Part shown: positions 16,555-25,679 of the stretch, piece by piece
Numbering within the stretch: position 1 is the stretch's first letter
How the letters are laid out: each line of letters starts with the position of its first letter
Source of the DNA: Humitalea rosea
Lineage (GTDB): Bacteria > Pseudomonadota > Alphaproteobacteria > Acetobacterales > Acetobacteraceae
Length of the DNA: 64,000 nt
Direction of reading: 5' to 3'
NCBI RefSeq assembly: GCF_003253705.1
Contig: NZ_QKYU01000010.1
Location: 109,113-173,112 of the forward strand
Notes under the pieces: model-generated
Database searches by the model: none
The model's input: the letters and a program-made list of their open reading frames with translations, nothing else
What the model was told of the DNA's origin: nothing
Program-made: the position numbers and the translations under genes

Positions 16555-17325
16555 GTGGAGAGAAACGGCGCCCTCATACGGGACAGCGTGACCGAGCTTG
16601 GCGCCGAAGCGCGCGGGCAAGTGGCGCTGTGCGCGAGCCATGGCGGCGGCTATGCCGCTGCCTATGCGGCCGCGCGCGGGGTCGCGGGGCTGCTGCTGCA
16701 TGATGCCGGGATCGGGCGGGAGCGCGCGGGCGTCGCGGGGCTGGAAGGCCTGACCATTCCCGCCGCGGCCTGTACCGGCGCGCCGATCGGCGATGGCGCG
16801 GCGTTGCTGGCCGAAGGGCGCCTCTCGGTCGTGAATGCCGCCGCCGCGGCGCTCGGCCTGCATCCCGGCATGGGCTGCGGCCCAGCGCTGGACCGCCTGC
16901 TCGCCGCCTATTTGCCCCCTGCCCCGCCCGCCCCGCCGATGGAGGAAGCCCGGCATCTGCTGCGCGCGGGCGTCTGGGGGCTGGATTCCAACAGCCTGGT
17001 GAAACCCTCGGACGCCGGCAGCATCATCGTCACCGGCAGCCATTGCGCCCTGCTCGGCGGCCGCGCCGCCACGGCGGTGAAGGCCGATGTGCGTGTCGCC
17101 ATCTACAATGATGCGGGGAGTGCCACGACGCGGCTGCCGGCGCTGGATGCGCGCGGCATCGCGGGGGCGGCCGTCTCCTGCTTCTCCGCCCGGATCGGCG
17201 AGGCGCTGTCCACCTGGAATGACGGCTTCATCAGCGCCGTGAACGACACCGCCGCCGCCGCAGGGGGCCGCATCGGCCAGACCTGCCAGGATTTTGTCTC
17301 TTTGTTCCTCGATAGGAAACCCTGA
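16555..17325 (+). CDS. Uncharacterised internally duplicated protein next to a ThDP enzyme
   Basis: A 256-residue protein of a family I do not recognise. The start is GTG 16555 with an AGGA site; the larger open frame lies over the E1 alpha gene and is rejected. Two halves repeat one pattern. Half one (about 23-85) has SHG at 28-30, DAG at 50-52 and CTGAPIGD at 73-80. Half two (about 157-220) has SH at 162-163, DAG at 186-188 and CFSARIGE at 209-216. Shared histidines, aspartates and cysteines suggest a pseudo-symmetric active site or a ligand pair. The stop overlaps the start of the ThDP gene by one base, so both proteins likely act in one pathway. No signal peptide is visible. Confidence 0.75.
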   Translation: MERNGALIRDSVTELGAEARGQVALCASHGGGYAAAYAAARGVAGLLLHDAGIGRERAGVAGLEGLTIPAAACTGAPIGDGAALLAEGRLSVVNAAAAALGLHPGMGCGPALDRLLAAYLPPAPPAPPMEEARHLLRAGVWGLDSNSLVKPSDAGSIIVTGSHCALLGGRAATAVKADVRVAIYNDAGSATTRLPALDARGIAGAAVSCFSARIGEALSTWNDGFISAVNDTAAAAGGRIGQTCQDFVSLFLDRKP

Positions 17326-19058
17326 TGCCGACTGCGAATGCGACCCGCACCATGACCGGCGGCGAGGCGATGGCCGAAATGCTGCGCCTGCACGAGACCG
17401 GGCCGATGTTCGGCATGGGCGGCTTCCAGCTGCTGCCCTTCTACGATGCCTGCCGGCGGCTGGGGCTGCGGCATTACCTCATCAACGACGAACGCTGCGG
17501 CGCCTTCGCGGCGGATGCCTACGCGCGGGTGACCAACCGGCCGGGTGTCGCGGATGGCACGCTCGGGCCGGGTGCGACCAACCTCGCGACCGGCATGGCC
17601 GAGGCCTTCAACGCCGGCATGCCGATGATCTGCATCACCGGCGACACCAATCGCGAATTTTCCTGGAAGAACATGACGCAGGAGGCGCGGCAGCTCGAAG
17701 TGCTGCGCCCGCTGGCCAAGGAGGTGATCCGCGTCGAGGTCATCAAGCGTATCCCCGAGCTGTTCCGCCGCGCCTTCGCCGTCGCCACCTCCGGCCGCCC
17801 CGGCCCCGTGGTGATCGATGTGCCGGAGGATATCGCCCATGGCAGCTTCGACTTCGACGCCGATGACTTCTGGGTCGATCCCGGCACCTTGAAGGCGCAG
17901 GCCCGCCGCTCCCGCCCCGCCGCCGAGGATATCGCCCGCGCCGCCGCATTGCTCGCCCATGCCGAACGGCCGCTGATCCTGGCGGGTGGCGGGGTGCATA
18001 TCTCGGAGGCCTATGGCGCGCTGCTGTCCCTCGCCGAGGCCGAGGGCATTCCCGTCGCCCATACCATGTCGGGCAAGGGCGCCATCGCCTGCACGCATCC
18101 GCTCAGCGCCGGCGTCTTCGGCCGCTATGACCGCATCGCCAATGCGATGATCGCCGAAAGCGATTGCCTGCTGGTGGTGGGCTGCAAGCTCGGCGAGATC
18201 GCGACCAAGCGGTTTTCCCTGTTCAACGGTGGCACGCCGCTGATCCATCTGGACGTGGTGGCGGAGGAGATCGGCCGCACCACCCGCGCCGATGTGGCAC
18301 TGGTGGGCGATGCGCGCTGCGGGCTTGAGGATCTGCGTGCGGCGCTCGGCGGCGATGCAGCCCACCGCGCGGCCTGGACCGCGCAGGTGCCGGTCCGCAT
18401 GGACGCCTGGCGCGAGTCCGCGCGTGAAAAACTGGAGGCGACCGAGCGCCCGATCAACATCGGCCGGCTGATGGGCGAGCTGAACCGCATCCTGCCCGCC
18501 GATGCCGTGCTGGTCGCCGATGGCGGCTTCGCCGGGCATTGGGGCGGGCTGCTGTTCGACACCAAGCAGGCCGGGCGCGGTTTTGTGGCCGATCGCGGCT
18601 TTGCCAGCATCGGCTATGGTGTCCCGGGCGGGATCGGGGCGCAGCTCGGCGTCGGCAAGACCCGGCGCGTGGTCGCCATGACCGGCGATGGCGGCTTCAA
18701 CATGAGCCTCGGTGACCTTGAGACCGCGCGGCGCGTGGGGGCGGCGCTGGTCGTCTGCGTCTTCAACAACGCCGCATCGGGCTATGTGAAGGCGTTGCAG
18801 CATGCGGTGTTCGGACCTGGGGCCTACCAGTCCTCCGACCTCGTGGAGATGGATTACGCCGCCATCGCACAAGCCATGGGGTGCAAGGGCATCCGCGTGG
18901 AAGACCCGGAGCAGCTTGCCGACGCCTTGCGCGCGGGCCTTGCGAACACCGAAACGCCGACGGTGCTGGACATCATCGTCACCCGCGACCCGGCCCGCAT
19001 GCTGCCGGCCGCCGACAACCGGACCTTGAAGGTGGAGAAGGGCGACCGCCCCGTCTGA
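17325..19058 (+). CDS. Thiamine diphosphate-dependent enzyme (acetolactate synthase/benzoylformate decarboxylase superfamily)
   Basis: A 577-residue ThDP enzyme with the usual three domains. The cofactor-activating glutamate is Glu56 in NDERCGAFAADAYAR, and the ThDP/Mg motif begins GDGGFN near residue 454. The central domain has the LAGGGVH Rossmann-like start. ATG 17325 overlaps the previous stop by one base and has an AGGA site. The aspartate and asparagine around Glu56 differ from the acetolactate synthase norm (RHE), so it may not be a biosynthetic acetohydroxyacid synthase. A decarboxylase, carboligase or sulfoacetaldehyde-type lyase is possible. The neighbouring acyl-CoA synthetase suggests catabolism. 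Confidence 0.85.
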   Translation: MPTANATRTMTGGEAMAEMLRLHETGPMFGMGGFQLLPFYDACRRLGLRHYLINDERCGAFAADAYARVTNRPGVADGTLGPGATNLATGMAEAFNAGMPMICITGDTNREFSWKNMTQEARQLEVLRPLAKEVIRVEVIKRIPELFRRAFAVATSGRPGPVVIDVPEDIAHGSFDFDADDFWVDPGTLKAQARRSRPAAEDIARAAALLAHAERPLILAGGGVHISEAYGALLSLAEAEGIPVAHTMSGKGAIACTHPLSAGVFGRYDRIANAMIAESDCLLVVGCKLGEIATKRFSLFNGGTPLIHLDVVAEEIGRTTRADVALVGDARCGLEDLRAALGGDAAHRAAWTAQVPVRMDAWRESAREKLEATERPINIGRLMGELNRILPADAVLVADGGFAGHWGGLLFDTKQAGRGFVADRGFASIGYGVPGGIGAQLGVGKTRRVVAMTGDGGFNMSLGDLETARRVGAALVVCVFNNAASGYVKALQHAVFGPGAYQSSDLVEMDYAAIAQAMGCKGIRVEDPEQLADALRAGLANTETPTVLDIIVTRDPARMLPAADNRTLKVEKGDRPV

Positions 19059-19140
19059 GTTTCCCGTCTGAGGAGCTTCACGAGCGGAAATTCTTCTGCC
19101 GGGTTAGGCTCGGCGCACCCTTGCCCAGGATCACGCGCCG

Positions 19141-20772
19141 ATGCCCTTCTTGCTGCTGCCGTTCACGCCCCGCTACATCACCCTCACCCTCGTCATCGCC
19201 TGTGCGCTGGCCTCGGCCATCGCCCTGGCCTTCGGGGCCACGGCCTGGCTCTGGCTGCTGCTGGCGGTGGCGGTGGGGCTGACCGCGCTTGGCATGTCCG
19301 ATCTGTTCGATCCCCGCCACGCGATCCTGCGCAGCTATCCCATCGCAGCGCATCTGCGCTTCCTGATGGAGCAAATCCGCCCGGAGATGCGCCAGTACTT
19401 CTTCGAGGATGAGAAGAACGGCGCCCCTTTCAGCCGCGACAAGCGTGCCCTGGTCTATCAGCGCGCGAAGATGGACCCGGACAAGCGGCCCTTCGGCACG
19501 CAATACGACGTCTACGCCGATGGCTTCGAATGGCTGAACCATTCCATGGCGGCGCGCGCGCCCAACCCCGAGGCGTTCCGCGTCACCATCGGCGGGCCGG
19601 ACTGCACGCAGCCCTATGACGCCTCGGTCTTCAACATCTCGGCGATGAGCTTCGGCTCGCTTTCGGCCAATGCGATCCTGGCGCTGAACGCCGGTGCCAA
19701 GCGCGGCAATTTCGCGCATGACACCGGCGAGGGCGGCTACAGCCCGCATCACCGCAAGAATGGCGGCGACATCATCTGGGAGATCGGCTCGGGCTATTTC
19801 GGCGCCCGCACCGCCGCCGGCGAATTCTCCGCCGAGCGCTTCGCCGCCACCGCGATCAACCCGCAGATCAAGATGGTGGAGCTGAAGCTGAGCCAGGGCG
19901 CCAAGCCCGGCCATGGCGGCGTGCTGCCCGCGGCCAAGGTGACGGAGGAAATCTCGGCCACGCGCGGCATCGGGATGGGGGAGGATTGCATCTCACCCTC
20001 CTGGCACAAGGCGTTCGGCACGCCGGTCGAGATGATGCGCTTCATCGCCGAGATGCGGCGCCTGTCGGGCGGCAAGCCCGCGGGCTTCAAGCTCTGCATC
20101 GGCCATCCTTGGGAGTTCCTGGCGATCTGCAAGGCGATGCTGGAAACCGGCATCACCCCCGACTTCATCGTGGTGGACGGCAAGGAAGGCGGCACCGGGG
20201 CGGCGCCGCTGGAATTCATGGACCATATCGGGATGCCGCTGCGGGAGGGCCTCTCCTTCGTCCATTCGGCGCTGATCGGCGTCGGGCTGCGCGATCGCAT
20301 CCGCATCGGCGCCAGCGGCAAGATCGCCTCCGCCTTCGACATGGCGCGCGCCTTCGCGCTTGGGGCCGATTGGTGCAATTCGGCGCGGGGCTTCATGTTC
20401 TCGCTCGGCTGCATCCAATCCTTGAGCTGCCATACCGATCGTTGCCCGACCGGCGTCGCGACGCAGGACGCGACCCGCGCCCGCGCCCTGGTGGTGGAGG
20501 ACAAGCAGACCCGCGTCTTCCAGTTCCACCACGCGACCCTGCATGCGCTGGCCGAGCTGGTGGCCGCCGCCGGGCTGGACCATCCCTCGCAGCTCAGCCC
20601 CGAGCATTTCACCCGCCGCGTATCGCAGCAGGAGAGCCGCAGCTTCGCCGAGCTCTACCCGCGCCTGGCACCTGGCGAGTTGCTGCGCGGGACCAGCGAT
20701 CCGCGCTTCGCCCGCGCCTGGGACCTGGCCGATGCGCAGTCCTTCGCGCCCCGCGTCGCTTTGGCCGCATGA
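19141..20772 (+). CDS. Membrane-anchored FMN-binding glutamate synthase-like protein
   Basis: A 543-residue protein. Residues about 8-55 form two transmembrane helices. The rest is the FMN/iron-sulfur synthase domain of glutamate synthase (GltB central region), with MSFGSLSANAILALN, the KPGHGGVLPAAKV block and IVVDGKEGGTGAAPLEF. The cysteines in SLGCIQSLSCHTDRCPTGV match the 3Fe-4S site of that domain. The amidotransferase and GXGXG domains of GltB are absent, so this is one of the archaeal-type/short FMN glutamate synthase relatives of unknown reaction. Its stop overlaps the next start (ATGA). Confidence 0.88.
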   Translation: MPFLLLPFTPRYITLTLVIACALASAIALAFGATAWLWLLLAVAVGLTALGMSDLFDPRHAILRSYPIAAHLRFLMEQIRPEMRQYFFEDEKNGAPFSRDKRALVYQRAKMDPDKRPFGTQYDVYADGFEWLNHSMAARAPNPEAFRVTIGGPDCTQPYDASVFNISAMSFGSLSANAILALNAGAKRGNFAHDTGEGGYSPHHRKNGGDIIWEIGSGYFGARTAAGEFSAERFAATAINPQIKMVELKLSQGAKPGHGGVLPAAKVTEEISATRGIGMGEDCISPSWHKAFGTPVEMMRFIAEMRRLSGGKPAGFKLCIGHPWEFLAICKAMLETGITPDFIVVDGKEGGTGAAPLEFMDHIGMPLREGLSFVHSALIGVGLRDRIRIGASGKIASAFDMARAFALGADWCNSARGFMFSLGCIQSLSCHTDRCPTGVATQDATRARALVVEDKQTRVFQFHHATLHALAELVAAAGLDHPSQLSPEHFTRRVSQQESRSFAELYPRLAPGELLRGTSDPRFARAWDLADAQSFAPRVALAA

Positions 20773-22310
20773 TGGCTGCCAACCTCGGCCGCCTGCTCAC
20801 CCAGACGGCACGGCGGCTGCCGGATGCGCCCGGGCTCATCTGGCGCGACCGCGTCTGGGCTTGGGCGGAGGTCGATACCCGCGTCGATCGGCTGACCCAG
20901 GTGCTGCGCGAGAATGGCGTGACCCCCGGCGATCGCGTGCTGGTCCATAGCCGCAACAGCGCTGCGATGTTCGAGAGCCTCTGGGCCTGCTTCAAGCTTG
21001 GCGCCATCTGGGTGCCGACCAACTTCCGGCTCACGCCCTCGGAAGTCGCGATCCTGGCGACCGACAGCCGCCCGGTGGCGATGATCCGCGACCAGGGTTT
21101 CGCCGCCCATGCCGATGCGGTGCCCTCGGCGCGCTGCATCCTCGCGGTCGGCGATGCGCGGGCGCATGAGCGGGACTACGAGGCCGCCCTCGCCGCCGTG
21201 ACGCCGCCGCCGCCCGACCATGAAGCGCCGGTTTCCGCCGACACGCCCTGCTGGTTCTTCTTCACCAGCGGCACCACCGGGCGGCCCAAGGCGGCGGTGC
21301 TGACGCATGGCCAGATGGGCTTTGTGGTGACCAATCACCTTGCCGATCTGATGCCGGGGCTGACCGAGCACGGCGCCTCGCTGGTCATCGCCCCGCTCTC
21401 CCACGGCGCGGGCATCCATGCGCTGGCCAATGTCGCGCGGGGTGCGCCGAGCATCCTGCTGCCCGGCGAGGCGCTGGATGTCCCCATCGCCTGGGGCCTG
21501 ATCGCCCAACATCGCGTGACCAACATGTTCACGGTGCCGACGATCCTGATGGCACTGTGCGATGGCGCCCCCGCCGATGCCGATGCGTCGTCGCTGCGCC
21601 ATGTCATCTATGCGGGTGCCCCGATGTACCGCGCCGACCAGGACCGCGCGAGAAAACTGATGGGCCATGCGATGACGCAGTACTTCGGCCTCGGCGAGGT
21701 CACCGGCAACATCACCGTGCTGCGCCCGGACCAGCACGACCTCGCGCCCGGCAGTTGCGGCATGGCGCGCACGGGCATGGAGATCGGCATCCTGGACGCG
21801 ACCGGCGCCCGCCTGCCGCCCGAGACGACCGGGGAGATCTGCGTGCGCGGCCCCGCCGTCTTCGCCGGCTATTTCGAAAATCCCGAGGCGAGCCAAAAAG
21901 CCTTCACGGGCGGCTGGTTCCATACCGGCGACATCGGATACCTGGATGCGCGCGGCTTCCTGTTCATCACCGGCCGCGCCTCGGACATGTTCATCTCCGG
22001 CGGCAGCAACGTCTATCCGCGCGAGATCGAGGAAGCGATCCTGCTGCACCCCGCCATCGCCGAATGCGCCGTGGTCGGCATCCCGCACCCGAAATGGGGC
22101 GAGGTCGGCGTCGCCTGCCTGGTCGCGCGCGCGCCGGTCGGGGAAGCCGAGATCCGCGCGCATCTGCAAGCGCGCCTCGCCCGCTACAAGCATCCGCAGG
22201 TCTTCGTCTTCTGGGACAGCCTGCCGAAATCAGGCTACGGCAAGGTGCCGAAATCCCTGCTGAAGCAGCGCCTGGCCGAGGAAGGCGTCACGCCACCTCC
22301 ACCAGCGTGA
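20769..22310 (+). CDS. AMP-forming acyl-CoA synthetase (ANL superfamily)
   Basis: A 513-residue adenylate-forming ligase that activates a carboxylic acid with ATP and CoA. The start ATG 20769 overlaps the stop of the preceding gene. The phosphate loop FTSGTTGRPKAAVL, the YFGLGEVTGN substrate block, HTGDIGYLDARGF with the ribose-binding Asp, and the C-terminal Lys in GYGKVPK are all present. The last 23 bases overlap the end of the convergent phosphoesterase gene. In this row it would activate the product of the ThDP enzyme or an imported acid; the acyl substrate cannot be read. Confidence 0.9.
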   Translation: MMAANLGRLLTQTARRLPDAPGLIWRDRVWAWAEVDTRVDRLTQVLRENGVTPGDRVLVHSRNSAAMFESLWACFKLGAIWVPTNFRLTPSEVAILATDSRPVAMIRDQGFAAHADAVPSARCILAVGDARAHERDYEAALAAVTPPPPDHEAPVSADTPCWFFFTSGTTGRPKAAVLTHGQMGFVVTNHLADLMPGLTEHGASLVIAPLSHGAGIHALANVARGAPSILLPGEALDVPIAWGLIAQHRVTNMFTVPTILMALCDGAPADADASSLRHVIYAGAPMYRADQDRARKLMGHAMTQYFGLGEVTGNITVLRPDQHDLAPGSCGMARTGMEIGILDATGARLPPETTGEICVRGPAVFAGYFENPEASQKAFTGGWFHTGDIGYLDARGFLFITGRASDMFISGGSNVYPREIEEAILLHPAIAECAVVGIPHPKWGEVGVACLVARAPVGEAEIRAHLQARLARYKHPQVFVFWDSLPKSGYGKVPKSLLKQRLAEEGVTPPPPA

Positions 22311-23151
22311 TCTCCGGCGGCACGCCGAAGCGCACCGGCAGCGTCGAACAGCCCAAGCCTCCGGAGACGACGAGGCTTCGCCCCTCCTCCCGCACCAGCC
22401 CATAGGCGTAGCGGTTGCCATAGGCGGAGGGCACCCGCGGCGACCATCCGGCCAAGCGGATCTGCCCGCCATGGGTATGCCCCGAAAGCTGCATGGCGAA
22501 GCGCGGCGTGGCGCGGGCGAAGATATCCGGCTCATGCGCCATCAGGATCGCCGGGGCGTCATCCTCCAGCGCGGCCAGCACGCGCGGCAGGTCATCGGCG
22601 CCGGTCTCGTGAAAGGCGGTCTGGCTGTCCAACCCCGCCAGCCAAAATCCATCCGCGCCATCGCGCAGCCGCAGCGCGCCGTTCCGCAGCACGCTCACCC
22701 CCGCCGCGGCCAGCGCCTCGACACAGGCCGGCGGGTACTGCGGGCTGGCCTGCGGATCGTCCCACCAGTCATGATTGCCGAGCACCGCATGCACGCCGAG
22801 CGGCGCCCGCAGCCCGCCGAGCAGCCCGGCGATGGTCGCCATCGGCACCAGCGCGGAGACGAAGCGGTCATGCCCCGCGAAATCGCCCAGCAGCAGGATC
22901 AGGTCCGGCCGCAGCGCATTGGCCCGCGCCACCACCGCGGCAACGCGCGCGGCCGGCATCACCGGCTCGCCGGCATGGATATCGGACAGCATGACGATCC
23001 GCAGCGGCGCCCTGCCGCCCCAGCCCGGCACATCCGGCCGGTAGCGCGCGACGCTCAGCCGCCTCTGCGGTTCAAGCCAGCCGCCATAGCCGCCGGCGGC
23101 CACGGCGGCGGCGCCGAGCATGGCGGTCCGTCGTGTCAGCACCGCATTCAA
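22288..23151 (-). CDS. Metallophosphoesterase (YkuE-like), probably Tat-exported
   Basis: A 287-residue calcineurin-like phosphoesterase. The binuclear metal motifs are MLSDIHAGE, LLGDFAGHD, LGNHDWW and SGHTHGGQ. The N-terminus TRRTAMLGAAAVAAGG looks like a Tat or type I signal anchor. The only in-frame start upstream of this signal is TTG 23151, which overlaps the stop of the AlkA-like gene as TTGA, so coupling supports it; ATG 23121 is an alternative. Members of this group hydrolyse phosphodiesters or lipid phosphates at the cell surface. The substrate is unknown. Confidence 0.87.
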   Translation of the reverse strand: MNAVLTRRTAMLGAAAVAAGGYGGWLEPQRRLSVARYRPDVPGWGGRAPLRIVMLSDIHAGEPVMPAARVAAVVARANALRPDLILLLGDFAGHDRFVSALVPMATIAGLLGGLRAPLGVHAVLGNHDWWDDPQASPQYPPACVEALAAAGVSVLRNGALRLRDGADGFWLAGLDSQTAFHETGADDLPRVLAALEDDAPAILMAHEPDIFARATPRFAMQLSGHTHGGQIRLAGWSPRVPSAYGNRYAYGLVREEGRSLVVSGGLGCSTLPVRFGVPPEITLVEVA

Positions 23152-23807
23152 GGTGCGGTTCCCGCCGCCGCCCGCACGGTAGCGCCCTTGTCCTTGACCT
23201 TGGCCGCATTTGCCGCCTGCCAGAGATACCAGGCCGCCGTGGAACGATGCGGCGCCCAGGCGGCACCGATCGCGCCCAGCTCCTTCGGCTTGGGCTGGAC
23301 CTCCAGCCCGGCGGCGATGCGGTAGCCCTCGCGCACGCCGAAATCATCGACCGGCAGGATATCCTCCCGCCCGAGGGTGAAGATCAGCAGCATCTCCACC
23401 GTCCAGCGGCCGACGCCGCGGATGGCGACCAGCCGCTCGATCAGCGCCTCGTCGGAGATCCGGGCGCAGCCGCGCCGGCTCGGCACATGCCCGCCGGCGG
23501 CGTGATGGGCGATGTCGATGATGGCCGCGACCTTGGAGCCCGAGAAGCCGCAGGCCCGCAGCGCGCCATCGGGCAGCGCCAGGATCGCGGCTGGGCTGGG
23601 AAACTCGGCCTCGGGGAAGTTGGCCAGCAGCCGGCCGAGCATCGCCTCGGCGGCGCGGCCATGCACCTGTTGATGGGCGATGGCGCGGATCAGCGCCTCA
23701 TAGGGTTCGCGCTTCACCGTGGCCAGCCGCGACCGCCCGATGCGCGCAATGACGCCCGCCAGCACCGGATCCCGCGCCAGATGCGCCCGCGCCGCCCGTT
23801 CAGCCAA
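23148..23807 (-). CDS. DNA-3-methyladenine glycosylase II (AlkA-like)
   Basis: A 219-residue base-excision repair glycosylase of the HhH-GPD superfamily that removes alkylated purines. The hairpin-helix-hairpin lies at about 128-140 (AIRGVGRWTVEML) and the catalytic aspartate is Asp155 in LPVDDFG. The start TTG 23807 is within the last eight bases of the permease gene; a longer ATG form would lie in the permease frame and has no homology. It is sandwiched between a permease and a phosphoesterase by overlapping codons, an odd mixture for a repair enzyme. The short length fits the Mag1-type subset lacking the AlkA N-terminal domain. Confidence 0.85.
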   Translation of the reverse strand: MAERAARAHLARDPVLAGVIARIGRSRLATVKREPYEALIRAIAHQQVHGRAAEAMLGRLLANFPEAEFPSPAAILALPDGALRACGFSGSKVAAIIDIAHHAAGGHVPSRRGCARISDEALIERLVAIRGVGRWTVEMLLIFTLGREDILPVDDFGVREGYRIAAGLEVQPKPKELGAIGAAWAPHRSTAAWYLWQAANAAKVKDKGATVRAAAGTAP

Positions 23808-25212
23808 GACCCGCCCCCATGATCGCCACCCCCGCCCAGCCCACCGCCAGCATGGCGGCGAAAGAGGGCCAGAGCAGCCGCCAGAGTTGCACGGGCCGGG
23901 TGCCATCGGCCAGCAGCCCGCAGATCAGCGCCATCACCGTGAAGCCCATCCCGGCCGAAGCGCAGCCCATGAAGTTGTGCAGCGCCGCCGCCGGCAGCGC
24001 CGGCAGCCCGACGGCATGGGCCAGGCCCATCTGCACCGGCAGCAGCGCCGAGTTGCTGCCGACATTGCTGCCGGTGACCACCCCCGCCAGCACCCCGAGC
24101 GGCGGCAGCGCATAGCCGGCGGCAGAGCCCAGCGTGTCGGCCAGCACCAGCGCCAGGCCCTGCGCCGCGCCCGATCGGGCGAGCCAGCCGGCCAGGAGCA
24201 CATAGAGCAGCATCGCCGTCGCCGGCCGCCGCGCCCGGGCCAGCGCCGCCCGTGCGCGCAAAAGCCCGTCCGGCAGCGGCGCCAGCAGCACCGCCGCCGC
24301 CAGCCACAGCACCACCGCGACATGGGTGATGGGCACCGCCGGCAGCCCGGCATAGGGCTGCCACGCCGGCGCCCCGTGCCAGGACCGCGCGAGCAGCAGC
24401 GCCGCCACCAACCCCGCCCAGGGGCCGAGCAGCCGCGCCGCGCGCGACCACGCCTCCGCATCGCGCGGCAGCGCCAGCCGCCACAGCGCCCAGAGCAGCG
24501 GCAGGCCGGAGGCGACGATCCCCGCCGCCTCGAAGGGCCCGAAGCGGTTGGCCGCCAGCAGCAGCAGGCAGACCACGACCATGAAGCCAAGCTGGGCGAG
24601 CTTCTCCCGCCCCGGCACCGGTATCCCCGCCCGCCGCGACAGCGCCCAGAACAGCGGCACCAGGCACAGCAGCCAGGGCAGTTGGAACCAGGCGGTCATC
24701 GCCGCGAAGTCCTGCGCCGGCTGCCCCGCCAGCGCGGCGCCGAGGGCCGTGCCGGGCCCCAGCCCGCCCCAGGGCACCAGGCACAGCGCCAGCAGCGCCA
24801 ACGCCCCCGCCTGCGGCCCCCGCAGCCCCATCCCCCGCAGCGAGGCCAGCGCGAAGACCGCGCCGACGGCGAAGCCGGTGACGCTCTCGACGAAGGCGCC
24901 CGCCAGGAAGCAGGCGACGAAGACCCGCCGCGCGTCCGGGGGCGCCGCGGCGGGTTGGGGGTTGGCGCCGGCCGCGGCATGGAACAGCAGCCCGCCCGTC
25001 ACCACCCCGATCGGCTGCACCGCCAGGAACAGCGCCCGCAGCGCCTCCGCCGCCAGGAACCCCGGCACCGCCACGCCGGCCGGCAGCGACACCACCACCG
25101 CCGGCACCGCCGCCGCCAGCGCCACGAGGCAGGCGACAGGCGGCGAGGCCCGGCCCGAGAGCAGCAAGGCCAGGAGCAGCAGCAGGGGCGCCGATTGCAG
25201 CAGGATCACCAT
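23800..25212 (-). CDS. L-lactate permease family transporter (LldP-like)
   Basis: A 470-residue, highly hydrophobic protein with roughly a dozen transmembrane helices. GAFVESVTGFAVG matches the ESxxGFG block of lactate/glycolate permeases, and VTGSNVGSNSALLPVQ matches their second half-repeat. The start ATG 25212 is preferred over ATG 25221 because an AAGGAT site is then nine bases away. Length is below that of LldP (about 550), with shorter loops. It should carry a small 2-hydroxy or 2-oxo monocarboxylate with protons, but specificity is uncertain. Confidence 0.82.
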   Translation of the reverse strand: MVILLQSAPLLLLLALLLSGRASPPVACLVALAAAVPAVVVSLPAGVAVPGFLAAEALRALFLAVQPIGVVTGGLLFHAAAGANPQPAAAPPDARRVFVACFLAGAFVESVTGFAVGAVFALASLRGMGLRGPQAGALALLALCLVPWGGLGPGTALGAALAGQPAQDFAAMTAWFQLPWLLCLVPLFWALSRRAGIPVPGREKLAQLGFMVVVCLLLLAANRFGPFEAAGIVASGLPLLWALWRLALPRDAEAWSRAARLLGPWAGLVAALLLARSWHGAPAWQPYAGLPAVPITHVAVVLWLAAAVLLAPLPDGLLRARAALARARRPATAMLLYVLLAGWLARSGAAQGLALVLADTLGSAAGYALPPLGVLAGVVTGSNVGSNSALLPVQMGLAHAVGLPALPAAALHNFMGCASAGMGFTVMALICGLLADGTRPVQLWRLLWPSFAAMLAVGWAGVAIMGAGLG

Positions 25213-25262
25213 GGCGGGCATCCTTGCCGCAGCCGCCGCGCCGCGCCATCTGGGATCACGAC

Positions 25263-25679
25263 ATGCCGACCATGCTTTACGCCGCCTATGGCTCCAACCT
25301 CAGCCACGCCCAGATGGCCGCCCGCTGCCCCGCCGCCCGCGTCGTGGGCGGGGTGATGGTGCCCGGATGGCGCCTGGGCTTCCGCACCTGGGCGGTGATC
25401 GAGGAAGCCCCGGAGGCGATGGTGCCGATCGGGATCTGGGCGGTGACGGAGGACTGCGTCACCGCGCTCGACGTCTTCGAGGGCGTGCCCGACTCCTACC
25501 GCCGCGCGCCCCTGCCTTTGCCGGATGGGCGTGAGGCGCTGGTCTATCTGGAATGTGCCGGCCGGCACGGGCCGCCGACCCGCGCCTATGCCGACATCAT
25601 TCGTGTCGGCTATGGCGACTTCGGCTTCGATCCCGCGCCGCTGGAGGCAGCACTGGCCGCCTGCCGGTTCGCGGCCTGA
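25263..25679 (+). CDS. Gamma-glutamylcyclotransferase-like (AIG2/GGCT fold) protein
   Basis: A 138-residue protein of the GGCT fold. YAAYGSNL at residues 5-12 is the substrate-binding YGSNL motif, and Glu in LDVFEGVPDSYRR is the expected catalytic acid. The family cleaves gamma-glutamyl peptides or gamma-glutamylamines to 5-oxoproline. ATG 25263 is used; ATG 25272 is also possible. It diverges from the permease operon by 50 bases and its last 70 bases overlap the convergent exporter gene. The natural substrate is not deducible. Confidence 0.85.
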   Translation: MPTMLYAAYGSNLSHAQMAARCPAARVVGGVMVPGWRLGFRTWAVIEEAPEAMVPIGIWAVTEDCVTALDVFEGVPDSYRRAPLPLPDGREALVYLECAGRHGPPTRAYADIIRVGYGDFGFDPAPLEAALAACRFAA

